From Chitinophagaceae bacterium (GTDB taxonomy: Bacteria; Bacteroidota; Bacteroidia; Chitinophagales; Chitinophagaceae): a DNA stretch of 38,585 bases. The translations under genes were made by a program, and so were the position numbers. This document shows, piece by piece, positions 26,946 to 34,208 of the stretch (position 1 is the stretch's first letter; the number at the start of each line of letters is the position of its first letter). Under the pieces are notes generated by a model. It saw only the letters and a program-made list of their open reading frames with translations, was not told where the DNA came from and ran no database searches. The stretch is taken from positions 1 to 38,585 of the forward strand of contig CANJQU010000032.1 of NCBI GenBank assembly GCA_947476485.1, written 5' to 3'.

Positions 26946-26976
26946 TTGGGTCGTCTTTATTTGCTCACTACCTTTG
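26946..26976 (+). promoter_or_regulatory. Orphan promoter in the gene-poor region
   Basis: TTG (26946-26948), 20 bp, then TACCTTTG (26969-26976), a perfect -7 box. The only frame behind it is a 24-codon ATG frame (27000-27074) coding MQGDPPSILRC onward. It may drive a small RNA or be the remains of a lost gene's promoter. Confidence 0.4.
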
Positions 26977-27102
26977 TATCGAAAAAGAGCCTTTCTTTCA
27001 TGCAAGGCGATCCTCCCTCGATACTACGCTGCAAGTCAGGCCGAATACCGAATACCGTCTTTGGGCTACTATAATGCCCCAGCTAACTAAAAGTGGGACA
27101 TT

Positions 27103-27170
27103 ATGGGAAATTTCAATAAAAATAATATTAGTCACAGCAACGGTTTTGCAAGAATTCAATGCCCCATTTG
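27103..27170 (+). repeat. Diverged direct repeat, copy A
   Basis: Starts ATGGGAAATTTC. About 85 percent identical by eye over ~65 bp to copy B, 395 bp downstream. Both contain AATAAT followed by a CACAGCAA word and end near ATGCCCC. Confidence 0.8.
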
Positions 27171-27297
27171 TGGATTATTTTTTTCTGCGGCGTTGCGGTA
27201 TCACAGATGAAAACAAACGCGAAACTCTTGCGGAGAAATCCCGATCAGTTAAGCTGACTGCCGATAGATTGTCATCGTGAGCTCTTTGAAAATGACA

Positions 27298-27313
27298 TTA
27301 CGTGGGCACGTAA
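27298..27313. repeat. Perfect 16-bp palindrome TTACGTG-GG-CACGTAA
   Basis: Seven-base perfect arms around GG, directly before the larger palindromic element. It could be an operator or the edge of the element. Confidence 0.7.
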
Positions 27314-27385
27314 CACCTCCCCTCCTGTTTTTAGGAGAGGTATGCTGAAAAGCATAGCGAAGCATGCTTTTCAGCTGGGGTGGTT
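27312..27385. repeat. Complex palindromic (REP-like) element
   Basis: Outer arms AACACCTCCCC and GGGGTGGTT enclose TCCT-GTTTTT-AGGA and then a perfect 12-bp stem GCTGAAAAGCAT (27344-27355) with ATGCTTTTCAGC (27364-27375) around AGCGAAGC. Similar C-rich/G-rich hairpins lie on the far side of recQ. Confidence 0.75.
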
Positions 27386-27497
27386 GACTCACGTCTGGCA
27401 TTGTGCTCATTTCGCGCATTTTTAATTAAGTTGATTATCAATGCATTTACCATATATGTCATGGGCAGCTTACCCGAACGACACTGGCTGGGGTAAA

Positions 27498-27565
27498 ATG
27501 GGAAATTTCGATAAAAATAATATCAGCCACAGCAAAAGTTTTGTGAGAATCAGATGCCCCTTTTT
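27498..27565 (+). repeat. Diverged direct repeat, copy B
   Basis: Second copy of the repeat at 27103-27170, in the same orientation; it differs by about eight substitutions and an indel. Confidence 0.8.
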
Positions 27566-27714
27566 CACCTTTTTATTTGTTAGAAAATGGGACATTGTAT
27601 AAAAACCCTCCGTTCGTCACGGCATTGTCATGAAACACCTTATTAATATGTAGTAATCTCATATGTCCTGCGTTACACCACAACAAACATCTTTTTTATA
27701 ACAAAACACTTGCA

Positions 27715-27745
27715 TTTAACCTGTATTTTAGTTACCTTAACTTTC
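27715..27745 (+). promoter_or_regulatory. Probable recQ promoter
   Basis: TTTA (27715-27718), 19 bp, TAACTTTC (27738-27745). Each box has one mismatch to the Bacteroidota consensus. The predicted leader is about 90 nt and contains a GGCC-TGAAAA-GGCC hairpin. Confidence 0.4.
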
Positions 27746-27841
27746 GTAAATTCGCAATCCTTAAAATTTTACTCTTTTATTGAATATGGCCTGAAAAGGC
27801 CGCGGATGGCTAGATTGATAACTCATAGTTAAATAACGTGT

Positions 27842-30067
27842 ATGGAAGCTCTTAGTAAGGCGAACGCTAATACCAAATTAAATCTCAAGAAAGAATTACA
27901 TAAATATTTTGGTTTCGACACCTTCAAGGGTGAGCAGGAGAAGATCATTGCCAGCATACTCAGCGGCCGCGATACTTTTGTTATCATGCCTACAGGCGGG
28001 GGCAAATCGCTTTGCTACCAGTTGCCGGCATTGCTTAGTGAGGGCGTTGCCATTATCGTTTCCCCGCTAATCGCCCTGATGAAAAACCAGGTGGACCTCA
28101 TCCGCGGCTACAGCGACCAGGACAATATTGCACATTTTCTTAATTCTACGCTAAGCAAGGCACAGCAGAAGAAAGTAAAAAGCGACCTTACCGAGGGCAA
28201 AACAAAGATGCTCTATGTGGCGCCGGAAACGCTCACCAAGCAGGAGAACATTGCTTTTTTTGCAGACCTCCCAATATCGTTTATAGCAGTAGATGAGGCG
28301 CATTGCATATCCGAGTGGGGACATGACTTCCGCCCGGAATACCGTAAGCTCCGCGACATGATCAATATGATCAATGCCGATCTGCCGATCATTGCCCTTA
28401 CAGCTACTGCAACCCCAAAGGTGCAGGACGATATTGTAAAGAACCTGGAACTACAGAATGCAAATATCTTTATTGACTCATTTAACCGTCCCAATCTTTA
28501 TTACGAGATCGTTCCGAAAGGCACCAAGGAACAGACACTTAAGAACATGGTGAAGTTCATCAACACCATGAAGGGCAAGAGCGGTATCATATACACCCTC
28601 AACCGGAAGACAACCGAAGAGCTGGCACAAACACTGGTTGCCAATGGCATCAGCGCAGTTGCCTACCATGCAGGGCTGGAAGGCCCATTGCGGTCGCAAC
28701 GCCAGGACCAGTTCCTGATGGAAAAAGTGGATGTGATCGTGGCTACCATTGCATTTGGTATGGGTATAGATAAGCCTGATGTACGCTTTGTGATACATTA
28801 TAACATCCCTAAGTCATTAGAGAACTACTACCAGGAAACAGGCCGTGCAGGCCGTGATGGCATGGAGGGCAAGTGCATGCTACTTTACTCTCACAAAGAT
28901 GTGCAGAAGCTGGAACACCTGATGCGCGACAAGCCACTCAGCGAGCGTGAAATGGGCGGCCAACTGATCTCTGAGACCCTGGCATATGTGGAAAGCGGTG
29001 TATGCCGCAGAAAACTGCTGCTGCACTACTTTGGTGAGGAATACAAAGAAGAGAATTGCGGCAATTGTGATAACTGCAACCATCCTAAGGAAAAACTGGA
29101 AGTAAAGGATAGCGTAAAGATCACACTGGATACGATCACTGAACTGGACGAACGCTTCGGTATAGACTATGTGGTAAACATCATCCTCGGCAGGTCTAAC
29201 CCACAGATACAGACTTTCCGCCACGACAAGCTGAAGTCTTTCGGCTCAGGACTGATCATGGAAATGGATTCCAACTTCTGGAATTCACTCATCAGGCAAA
29301 TGATGCTGGAAGGCATGATTCGCAAAGACATTGAGGAATATGGCTTGCTGAAAATAACGGACAAGGGACGGAAGTTCCATAAAAAACCATACTCCATCAG
29401 GGTTGCGCTCAATCATAAGTATGAGGAAACTTCCGGCGACGAAGATGAAGTAAGCAGCAGTGGATCATCAACTACTGACCCCGTGCTTTTCGAATTGCTG
29501 AAGGACCTGCGCAAACAAACCGCCAAGGATAAGAACCTGCCGCCATTCGTAATCTTCCTCGAGAATTCGCTGGAGGATATGGCGACCAACTACCCTACTA
29601 CCCTCGAAGAACTGGAGAAGATACAGGGCGTAAGCAAGGGCAAAGCGCTGCGCTACGGACGTAAGTTTGTTGACCTTATAGCCAAGTACGTGGAGGAAAA
29701 CGAAATAGAAAAGCCGGACGACTTCGTAATGAAGAGCGTGGTGAACAAGAGCGGCATGAAGGTGTTTATCATTCAGAATATTGATAAAAAGATACCACTG
29801 GAGACCATCGCTAAGAACAAGGGTTTATCGCTTCCCGACTTACTGATAGAAATGGAAACCATAGTTGCCAGCGGCACCCGTCTGAACCTTGACTACATAC
29901 TGGAGCAGGAACTTGACGAAAACGAGCAGGAAGATATTTTCGACTATTTCCGCGGCAGCCATGATGATGATATGGATAGCGCTTTCGAAGAGTTCAAAGA
30001 CCGTGACGTAAGCGTGGAACATCTGAAAATGATGCGCATCAAGTTTATGAGCGAATACGCGAATTGA
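27842..30067 (+). CDS. recQ: ATP-dependent DNA helicase RecQ
   Basis: 741 residues. A 3'-5' DNA helicase of recombination and replication-fork repair. Walker A is TGGGKS (K55), the Walker B DEAH box is at 151-154 followed by the RecQ-specific CISEWGHDFRPEY, motif III is ALTATATP, and motif VI is QETGRAGRDG. The zinc cysteines are C388, C406, C409 and C412 (CGNCDNC). An RQC winged-helix region follows, then an HRDC domain around residues 546-613. The last ~110 residues add a helix-turn-helix-like part (IPLETIAKNKGLSLPDLL) and an acidic tail, as in other Bacteroidota RecQ proteins. It is a single gene, flanked on both sides by palindromic hairpins and convergent with the metal regulator. Confidence 0.97.
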   Translation: MEALSKANANTKLNLKKELHKYFGFDTFKGEQEKIIASILSGRDTFVIMPTGGGKSLCYQLPALLSEGVAIIVSPLIALMKNQVDLIRGYSDQDNIAHFLNSTLSKAQQKKVKSDLTEGKTKMLYVAPETLTKQENIAFFADLPISFIAVDEAHCISEWGHDFRPEYRKLRDMINMINADLPIIALTATATPKVQDDIVKNLELQNANIFIDSFNRPNLYYEIVPKGTKEQTLKNMVKFINTMKGKSGIIYTLNRKTTEELAQTLVANGISAVAYHAGLEGPLRSQRQDQFLMEKVDVIVATIAFGMGIDKPDVRFVIHYNIPKSLENYYQETGRAGRDGMEGKCMLLYSHKDVQKLEHLMRDKPLSEREMGGQLISETLAYVESGVCRRKLLLHYFGEEYKEENCGNCDNCNHPKEKLEVKDSVKITLDTITELDERFGIDYVVNIILGRSNPQIQTFRHDKLKSFGSGLIMEMDSNFWNSLIRQMMLEGMIRKDIEEYGLLKITDKGRKFHKKPYSIRVALNHKYEETSGDEDEVSSSGSSTTDPVLFELLKDLRKQTAKDKNLPPFVIFLENSLEDMATNYPTTLEELEKIQGVSKGKALRYGRKFVDLIAKYVEENEIEKPDDFVMKSVVNKSGMKVFIIQNIDKKIPLETIAKNKGLSLPDLLIEMETIVASGTRLNLDYILEQELDENEQEDIFDYFRGSHDDDMDSAFEEFKDRDVSVEHLKMMRIKFMSEYAN

Positions 30068-30070
30068 CCG

Positions 30071-30099
30071 CTCCCCGCCCCTCTCCAGAGGAGTGGGAG
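30071..30099. terminator. C/G-rich hairpin right after recQ
   Basis: CTCCC...CCTCT-CC-AGAGG...GGGAG, starting 4 bp after the recQ stop. It lacks a clear T run and belongs to the same style of element as 27312-27385. Confidence 0.55.
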
Positions 30100-30117
30100 A
30101 TGTTACGTAATCTTACA

Positions 30118-30159
30118 AAAGCTAAAATCCAGATCGAGACCTATCTGGATTTTAGCTTT
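30118..30159. terminator. 17-bp perfect-stem hairpin downstream of recQ
   Basis: AAAGCTAAAATCCAGAT (30118-30134) pairs perfectly with 30143-30159 around an 8-base loop. The A run on one side and T run on the other suit a bidirectional terminator between the convergent genes. Confidence 0.85.
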
Positions 30160-30232
30160 ATAGAAGTGTTCTTTTTAGAAAATGTGAGTGAGGACAACAA
30201 CATTATTCAAGTGCTGTACTCCTTCGACCTCA

Positions 30233-30278
30233 CCCTCTCCTTCGGAGTTCACGCCAGTGAAGGAGCGAAGCTCGAGGG
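30233..30278. repeat. Nested palindromic element beside the regulator's stop
   Basis: Three nested pairs: CCCTC (30233) with GAGGG (30274), CTTCG (30240) with CGAAG (30266), and TTCAC (30248) with GTGAA (30257), around GCCA. It ends 8 bp from the stop of the minus-strand regulator, so it may terminate that transcript. Confidence 0.7.
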
Positions 30279-30286
30279 GAGACGTA

Positions 30287-30961
30287 CTACTCGTGCACCA
30301 GCAGATTATCCGCAAATATCTTAGAGACCGTTGTTTTCGGGCCATTCTTTATGCTTATGATCACTGAGCCATCAAAGGGAATCTTTTCATCCAGCGATAT
30401 CTTTGTACCAATACCAATATCCAGTTTTTTAAGGTATTGAAGGAATGAAGAACTCGTGTCCTTTACCCCCACCACATGGCAGGTATTCCCTTCCTTCACT
30501 TCGGAAAGTATGGTTTTATATATATCGGCCATCTCACCACTGGCCGTGGGTATTGGATCACCATGCGGATCGTATTGCGGGAAACCTAAAAATTTATCCA
30601 GCCGGTCGGCAAGCAATGGGTCTTGTATATGTTCCAGTTGCTCGGCGATCTCATGTATCTCATCCCACGAGTATTCCAGCTTTTCAAGCAGGAACACTTC
30701 CCATAGCCTGTGCCTGCGAATGATCAGCAATGCGATCTTCCTGCCTTTTTCAGTAAGCCTCGCCCCTTTGCTTTTTTCATACTGTATGAGCTTTTTGTCC
30801 ACCAGTTTTTTCAGCATATCCACCACCGAGGCCGGATTGTTGCTCAGCGCCTCAGCAATAGCCGTCGGGCTGATCTTCACAGTGGCCTCTTTCCCTAGAT
30901 GGTATATCACCTTCAGATAATTCTCTTCAGAAAGTGTTTGTGCAGGAAAACTGGAGCTCAT
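30287..30961 (-). CDS. DtxR/MntR-family metal-dependent transcriptional regulator
   Basis: 224 residues from the ATG at 30961; an ATG 11 codons upstream (30994) would place a hydrophobic MYLLRFVYIYT ahead of the domain. The N-terminal winged helix includes 'TLSEENYLKVIYHL' and 'ISPTAIAEALSNNPASVVDMLKKLVDKKLI'. The dimerisation/metal-binding domain has WDEIHEIAEQLEH and 'GFPQYDPHGDPIP', the hallmark His/Glu ligands of DtxR-type repressors. The last ~75 residues are a FeoA/SH3-like domain. It senses Mn2+ or Fe2+ and represses metal-uptake genes; which metal is not decidable here. It is divergent from a porin-like gene over an intergenic region with DtxR-like and palindromic sites. Confidence 0.92.
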   Translation of the reverse strand: MSSSFPAQTLSEENYLKVIYHLGKEATVKISPTAIAEALSNNPASVVDMLKKLVDKKLIQYEKSKGARLTEKGRKIALLIIRRHRLWEVFLLEKLEYSWDEIHEIAEQLEHIQDPLLADRLDKFLGFPQYDPHGDPIPTASGEMADIYKTILSEVKEGNTCHVVGVKDTSSSFLQYLKKLDIGIGTKISLDEKIPFDGSVIISIKNGPKTTVSKIFADNLLVHE

Positions 30962-30998
30962 GGTGTAAATATAAACAAACCTTAGTAAGTACATAAAA

Positions 30999-31012
30999 TT
31001 AGGCGCGTCTAA
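30999..31012. promoter_or_regulatory. Candidate DtxR-type operator TTAG-N6-CTAA
   Basis: TTAGGC...GTCTAA lies 38 bp upstream of the regulator's ATG and 10 bp before the porin gene's -33 box. It keeps the TTAG/CTAA half-sites of DtxR/IdeR boxes; the outer bases are imperfect. It could serve autoregulation and control of the divergent gene. Confidence 0.4.
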
Positions 31013-31021
31013 AAATTTTTT

Positions 31022-31035
31022 TTTGACTTGTCAAA
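31022..31035. promoter_or_regulatory. Palindrome TTTGAC-TT-GTCAAA over the -33 box
   Basis: A 14-bp inverted repeat with six-base perfect arms. Its first four bases are the -33 element of the porin promoter, so a protein bound here would block RNA polymerase. Confidence 0.5.
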
Positions 31036-31052
31036 TAAATAAAATACATTTG
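31022..31052 (+). promoter_or_regulatory. Promoter of the porin-like gene
   Basis: TTTG (31022-31025), exactly 19 bp, TACATTTG (31045-31052): a perfect Bacteroidota promoter, with a leader of about 85 nt before the ATG at 31145. Confidence 0.8.
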
Positions 31053-31144
31053 TTATGATTTAATTTAGCAGGCATACGCGCAAATATAGGCGGCCTTGGT
31101 GCACGCTTTAATCATCGTCTAATTGAGTTTATCCGGTAGAAATA

Positions 31145-32518
31145 ATGAGTACACGATACACAATACCAATACAGCCCTTAGCAATAATAACCCTGCTGTT
31201 TTTATCAGTCCTGTGGTTTCCGGTATATGGCCAGAACCAGGATATGGACCAGGCACCCCACACCGACAGCGCCCGGCAAAGCCGTGTCAACCTTCATTTC
31301 CAGACGACTTATATTTATCAATACAAACCATCTTTCAGCGCATCCTACAGCGGCCAGCACAGTTTGAGCAAAGAAGAAGAGAAACAGAACTCCCTGACGG
31401 GCACCATGTTCTTCGGGGCGAGGCTGTGGCATGGCGCTGAGGTATACATCAATCCAGAGATAGCAGGCGGCAGCGGCCTCAGCGGCGCATCGGGCATGGG
31501 AGCTTCCACCAACGGGGAGACCTTTCGTGTAGGTGATCCATCCCCCACCCTGTACCTTGCCCGTGCTTATCTGAAACAAACTTTTGCGTTGAATAAAAAA
31601 GCGATCGTAGCGGGGGATGGATTCAACCAGCTTCAAACAAATTATACCACGCGCACCCTGGCGTTCTATCTTGGTAAGCTTTGCCTGGGTGATATTTTTG
31701 ACATCAATAATTGTGCAGGCGGCCCGCGCACCTCTTTTATGAACTGGTGCCTGATGAATAACGGCGCGTGGGATTATGCCGCAAATGTGAGAGGCTATAC
31801 TTTTTGTTTTGCCACTGCTTTGCAATGGGATAACATGACCTATAAAGCTGCACTGGCTGCACTGCCAACAGTGGCCAATGGCGCAAAGCTCAGCACCGAC
31901 CTTGCCAAGGAATACAGCATCAACGCCGAGGTAACCCGCGCCCATAAGCTACGGAACAAAGACGGACATCTGAGATTACTCGGATATTGCAACACTGGCA
32001 ATATGGGCAATTACAACCAGGCCATATCGCAGCGCTGGGCGTGGCTGGGGCCGGATATAGCAGATACACGCCAGCACGGAAGGACAAAATATGGCATCGG
32101 GCTCAATTTTGACCAGCAGCTTACCCGCAACCTCGGCGTCTTCGGCCGCCTGGGCTGGAATGATGGGCAGAATGAGACATGGTGCTTTACTGAGGCAGAC
32201 CAAACGCTTTCTCTGGGCGCAGTATTAAACGGCGCCGGTTGGAAAAGGAAAGATGATAACCTGGGCGTTGCGATAATCGTAAATGGTCTTTCAGCTGCAC
32301 ATCAACAATACCTTGCATTGGGCGGCCAGGGGTTCCAGCTGGGCGATGGAATGCTGAACTATGCAAACGAAACAGTCGCTGAGTTCTACTACAGTTTCAA
32401 ACCTGTGTCGGCGGGTATCTGGCTTACCTTAGACTATCAGTTCGGCCTTAATCCCGGGTATAACCATGACCGAGGGCCGGTGAACGTATTTTCCGTCCGG
32501 GCGCATGTAGAGCTATGA
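31145..32518 (+). CDS. OprB-like carbohydrate-porin-family outer-membrane protein
   Basis: 457 residues with a signal peptide ending VYGQ. The mature protein is beta-barrel-like: alternating strands with short turns, many aromatic residues, and features of the OprB/carbohydrate-porin family (HFQTTYIYQYKPSFSA, GARLWHGAEVYINPE, YLARAYLKQTF, LGKLCLGDIFDINN). The last strand ends FSVRAHVEL. It is a single-cistron gene behind a perfect promoter and divergent from a DtxR/MntR-type regulator. Sugar transport is the family annotation; context instead suggests a channel for metal ions or metal complexes under that regulator, which is inference. Confidence 0.75.
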   Translation: MSTRYTIPIQPLAIITLLFLSVLWFPVYGQNQDMDQAPHTDSARQSRVNLHFQTTYIYQYKPSFSASYSGQHSLSKEEEKQNSLTGTMFFGARLWHGAEVYINPEIAGGSGLSGASGMGASTNGETFRVGDPSPTLYLARAYLKQTFALNKKAIVAGDGFNQLQTNYTTRTLAFYLGKLCLGDIFDINNCAGGPRTSFMNWCLMNNGAWDYAANVRGYTFCFATALQWDNMTYKAALAALPTVANGAKLSTDLAKEYSINAEVTRAHKLRNKDGHLRLLGYCNTGNMGNYNQAISQRWAWLGPDIADTRQHGRTKYGIGLNFDQQLTRNLGVFGRLGWNDGQNETWCFTEADQTLSLGAVLNGAGWKRKDDNLGVAIIVNGLSAAHQQYLALGGQGFQLGDGMLNYANETVAEFYYSFKPVSAGIWLTLDYQFGLNPGYNHDRGPVNVFSVRAHVEL

Positions 32519-32547
32519 TTTAAATTAAAAAACAATACGTAATTTTG
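32519..32547 (+). promoter_or_regulatory. Promoter of the toxin-antitoxin pair
   Basis: TTTA (32519-32522), 17 bp, TAATTTTG (32540-32547); the -7 box is a perfect consensus, 17 bp before the antitoxin ATG, giving a very short leader. Confidence 0.5.
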
Positions 32548-32564
32548 TTGTAAAGTATCTGTAT

Positions 32565-32789
32565 ATGTCCAGAGCAGAAATAATCGAAAAAACCATTAGC
32601 GCCCTTAACAAGCTATCCGAAACCAAGGGTGAGGAGGTCGCTGATTTTGCAGACTTTATGGTGAAAAAAACAGAAGAGCAGCAGTTGCAGAATGGTATTC
32701 ATTCTATCATTCAAAATTCAGACGCCTTTGCATTTCTTAATGATGAGGAAGACCTATATACTCTGGATGATCTTAAAGAAAAATACTGA
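32565..32789 (+). CDS. Antitoxin of a PemK/MazF-type toxin-antitoxin pair (DUF2281-like)
   Basis: 74 residues. The N-terminus (MSRAEIIEKTISALNKLSETKGEEVADFADFMVKK) is the helical module seen in DUF2281-type antitoxins. The C-terminus DEEDLYTLDDLKEKY matches the acidic toxin-binding peptide of many small antitoxins. The stop codon overlaps the toxin start (CTGA), the usual coupled arrangement with the antitoxin first. It probably neutralises the toxin and may autorepress the operon, though no DNA-binding domain is obvious in so short a protein. Confidence 0.8.
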   Translation: MSRAEIIEKTISALNKLSETKGEEVADFADFMVKKTEEQQLQNGIHSIIQNSDAFAFLNDEEDLYTLDDLKEKY

Positions 32790-33109
32790 CGCAGAAAGGC
32801 GATGTAATTCTGATAATTTTCCCCTTTACTGATCTGTCCGGAAATAAATTGCGACCCGCCCTCATTGTCGCTGAAACCCCATCTGATTTAACCGTTTTAT
32901 TTATTACTACTCAATTAAAATGGACGGAACCAACGGATGTCATTCTATCGCCTGACAATAACAACGGCATCAAAAAGCAGTCCTTGTTAAGGACGTCTAA
33001 AATTGCCACACTGGATAAGACGCTGGTTAAGGGCCGTCTCGGCTCAATAAGCACAACGGTTCAAAAGGATGTAGATATAAAGTTGAAGAGTTATCTTCAG
33101 CTAACGTAA
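32786..33109 (+). CDS. PemK/MazF-family endoribonuclease toxin, CTG start
   Basis: 107 residues when read from the CTG at 32786, which overlaps the antitoxin stop as CTGA. A start at the TTG at 32849 would remove the conserved N-terminus KGDVILIIFPFTDLSGNKLRPALIV, the signature of PemK/MazF mRNA interferases (GDV, FPFTDLSG, RPALIV). Further features are 'LFITTQLKW' and 'SLLRTSKIATLDKTL', the strand and helix that carry the catalytic and dimer residues. No in-frame ATG exists before 32849, and a TAA closes the frame at 32774. The toxin would cleave RNA; weak CTG initiation could keep its level below that of the antitoxin. Confidence 0.82.
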   Translation: MTQKGDVILIIFPFTDLSGNKLRPALIVAETPSDLTVLFITTQLKWTEPTDVILSPDNNNGIKKQSLLRTSKIATLDKTLVKGRLGSISTTVQKDVDIKLKSYLQLT

Positions 33110-33144
33110 TATTCTGTTACACATTAAATTATTTGTCACAATGC

Positions 33145-34071
33145 TTACTTCTCTATCAAAAAACATTTCCTGTTCAGCTTACCCTGAAAGTCAAAAGGGG
33201 TTGTAGCACCGGTAATGTCTTTTACCGTAAGCGCAGGTATACTATCCCGGTCCATCACAAAATCCTTGTAGTTATTGCTGAAGTATATCTTCCCCCCGTC
33301 ATTGCAACCTTTAAGCAGCTTCTTAAGCAGGAACACATGGTCCCGCTGCACATCAAAGTTATCTTCCATGCGCTTGCTGTTAGAGAATGTCGGCGGATCA
33401 CAGATGATAAGGTCGAAAGCATCGGCGGGCATATAGTCCAGCCACTCCATAACATCTCCATGCACAAAATCATGTGCACTATCCTTATACAGCTTGTTGT
33501 ACTGCATATTCCTTTTCGCCCAGTTAAGGTAGGTCTTCGATAGGTCTACAGAGGTTACGCTTCTTGCACCGCCATCCGCAGCATACACGCTAAATGAGCC
33601 GGTATAGCAAAACAGGTTCAACACGGTTTTTCCCTTAGCCTGGTCTCTCACCATACCACGTGTAATTCGATGGTCAAGGAATAAACCTGTGTCTAAATAG
33701 TCTGTAAGGTTTACGATAAAATTAAGCCCACCTTCAGGCACAATACGCTCCACTTTCTGTTCATCAAATTTCTCATACTGCCCTTGCCTGCCCGCTTTCC
33801 GCTGGCGAATCTTCATGAAAATGTTATCCTGCGATATCTCCAGCACTGTTGACAATACCTCCTTGCAGCCTTGCAGCCAGGCCGCATGCTCCTCGTCTTC
33901 CATGCCGTGCCTGCGTTTGTACTCCGCTGCATGCACTACGCCATTATACCACTCTATCGCAAACGGGAACTCGGGCAGGTCGTGATCATAAAACCGATAG
34001 CAGGCAATTTCCTGCCGCTTTGCGATCTTACTGATGTGCTTATACACCTTCAGCAGCCGGTTCTGGAACAT
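33145..34071 (-). CDS. RlmK-like class I SAM-dependent rRNA methyltransferase
   Basis: 308 residues from the ATG at 34071 (MFQNRLLKVYKHI); a TTG seven codons upstream is less likely. It resembles the C-terminal RlmK half of E. coli RlmL, which forms m7G in 23S rRNA: DTGLFLDHRITRG, motif I LNLFCYTGSFSVYAA, a Ser-Val-Asp acidic strand (SVDLS), and motif IV ICDPPTFSNSKRM, the loop characteristic of this group. The N-terminal ~110 residues match the accessory domain before it (FYDHDLPEFPFAIEWY). It stands alone without the RlmL THUMP half. The exact rRNA position is inferred from the family. Confidence 0.85.
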   Translation of the reverse strand: MFQNRLLKVYKHISKIAKRQEIACYRFYDHDLPEFPFAIEWYNGVVHAAEYKRRHGMEDEEHAAWLQGCKEVLSTVLEISQDNIFMKIRQRKAGRQGQYEKFDEQKVERIVPEGGLNFIVNLTDYLDTGLFLDHRITRGMVRDQAKGKTVLNLFCYTGSFSVYAADGGARSVTSVDLSKTYLNWAKRNMQYNKLYKDSAHDFVHGDVMEWLDYMPADAFDLIICDPPTFSNSKRMEDNFDVQRDHVFLLKKLLKGCNDGGKIYFSNNYKDFVMDRDSIPALTVKDITGATTPFDFQGKLNRKCFLIEK

Positions 34072-34208
34072 CGTGAATTTATCTGTTGTCAAGCGTATTG
34101 ATTTGATTGTAAAAGTACTGCGTTTTGGTAACCAATTTTATTCTTCGTGCGATCACGATCTCCGCATATAAAAAATAAAACTTAGTAACTTAGTACAAAT
34201 TAATCCTC

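Larger units (their letters stand above)
26749..27841. other. 1.1-kb gene-poor region
   Basis: No convincing protein gene: the frames here are short, lack family features and overlap repeats. The region holds the terminator at 26773-26802, an orphan promoter at 26946-26976, two copies of a diverged ~65-bp direct repeat (27103 and 27498), a 16-bp palindrome, a long palindromic element (27312-27385) and the recQ promoter region. The words TGGGACATT occur just before the first repeat copy and after the second. It may be the relic of a decayed mobile element. Confidence 0.6.

Noticed and set aside
26880-27280. Two short frames (64 and 68 codons) on + in the gene-poor region
   Set aside because: They overlap the repeat and terminator-like sequence, have no recognisable family features and no codon pattern like neighbouring genes; only the 24-codon part behind the orphan promoter is kept as a possibility.
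27286-27300. GAGCTCTTTGAAAATGAC, resembling the leader before 16S rRNA in Bacteroidota
   Set aside because: No rRNA sequence follows; it is probably a short intergenic repeat word.
26749-27841. Possible CRISPR array or insertion sequence
   Set aside because: Only two diverged repeat copies at 395 bp spacing and no transposase or cas gene; at most a relic.
30064-30324. 86-codon + frame between recQ and the regulator
   Set aside because: It runs through three hairpins and into the regulator gene on the other strand; its sequence is a translation of palindromes.
34180-34195. ACTTAGTA direct repeat before the NHL gene at 34209
   Set aside because: Too short and A/T-rich to claim as an operator without further copies.
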